Below, piece by piece: positions 5,698 to 5,949 of a DNA stretch of 5,949 nt. Source of the stretch: Dehalococcoidales bacterium (GTDB taxonomy: Bacteria; Chloroflexota; Dehalococcoidia; Dehalococcoidales; JAQTVP01); NCBI GenBank assembly GCA_028707015.1, contig JAQTVP010000101.1, positions 1 to 5,949 on the forward strand. Direction: 5' to 3'. Numbering within the stretch: the first letter of the stretch is position 1; every line of letters begins with the position of its first letter. Under the pieces are notes generated by a model that had not been told where the DNA came from, made no database searches, and saw only the letters and a list, made by a program, of their open reading frames with translations. A program made the translations under genes and the position numbers.

Positions 5698-5949
5698 ATG
5701 AAATTACCAAAAAGGGGCGAGAAGGGTTTTACACTGATTGAGCTGCTCATCGTGGTGGCTATTCTTGGTGTACTGGCGGCAGTGGTTATCCCTAATGTGG
5801 GACGGTTTATCGGTGCTGGGGAAGACGAAGCAAAAGAGACCGAGTTTGCCAACATCCAGGCAGCCGTGCACTCCATGATGGTTGATAACGAACTGCAAAC
5901 ACTACCCAACCCGGTAACTTTAGACACTAACCGGACTAATGCAATGGAC
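5698..5949 (+). CDS. Type IV pilin-like prepilin, N-terminal 84 codons (cut by window edge)
   Basis: The gene runs off the window without a stop. It encodes a prepilin exported through the inner membrane and assembled into a type IV pilus or pseudopilus. The leader MKLPKRGEKG is 10 residues and basic. Cleavage is expected after G10, before F11. The mature N-terminus FTLIELLIVVAILGVLAAVV is the class III/N-methylation signature with the conserved Glu at mature position 5 (E15), and serves as membrane segment and assembly helix. The helix continues as IPNVGRFIGAGEDEAKE and FANIQAAVHSMMVDNE, a pattern familiar from Chloroflexota pilins. Start: ATG at 5698 with AAGGAG at 5684-5689 and an 8-base spacer. 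The processing enzyme is probably the peptidase encoded at 2808. Whether it is a major pilin, a minor pilin or a secretion pseudopilin cannot be decided without the C-terminal half. Confidence 0.94.
   Translation, partial: MKLPKRGEKGFTLIELLIVVAILGVLAAVVIPNVGRFIGAGEDEAKETEFANIQAAVHSMMVDNELQTLPNPVTLDTNRTNAMD

Noticed and set aside
5643..5927. Minus-strand open frames opposite the prepilin gene
   Set aside because: They are mirror images of the prepilin coding sequence, whose signature and ribosome binding site are unmistakable.

Overview
The window carries a gene set typical of a Chloroflexota bacterium, most probably a Dehalococcoidia-like lineage. This rests on the overall style: moderately AT-rich DNA, a NarL/LuxR-type two-component pair, and a prepilin whose N-terminus (GFTLIELLIVVAILGVLAA, then IPN) resembles the pilins of that group. 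It is a judgement from memory of the families, not a database result, and the phylum could be wrong. No rRNA, tRNA, CRISPR array, transposase or other mobile element is visible.

Layout. Bases 1-102 may hold the last 33 codons of a plus-strand gene. It would overlap, tail to tail, the end of a minus-strand gene (95-1771) for a membrane-anchored alpha/alpha-toroid protein of unknown function with an AMMECR1-like N-terminal region. A divergent AT-rich intergenic region (1772-1984) follows. All remaining genes are on the plus strand: an atypical LuxR-family response regulator with a degenerate receiver (1985-2719), a prepilin peptidase (2808-3587), a multi-pass membrane histidine kinase of the HisKA_3 type (3655-4836), its likely cognate NarL-type response regulator (4838-5512, one base after the kinase), and a type IV-pilin-like prepilin (5698 to the window edge). 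The prepilin sits behind a good sigma-70-type promoter and a roughly 80-nt leader that can fold in several competing ways.

How they may work together. The prepilin peptidase would cleave and methylate the prepilin at its GEKG/F site, so the plus-strand genes look like the start of a type IV pilus or pseudopilus locus. The kinase and the intact regulator form an ordinary phosphorelay that could control it. The first regulator keeps the fold and the DNA-binding domain but has Asn at the phosphorylation site, Pro for one metal-binding Asp, and Ile for the switch Thr. It should therefore act without phosphorylation. Control of the pilin by either regulator is inferred from position only.

Two genes, the toroid protein and the kinase, have promoter-like elements directly against their start codons and no Shine-Dalgarno sequence. 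That suggests leaderless mRNAs beside genes with strong ribosome binding sites.
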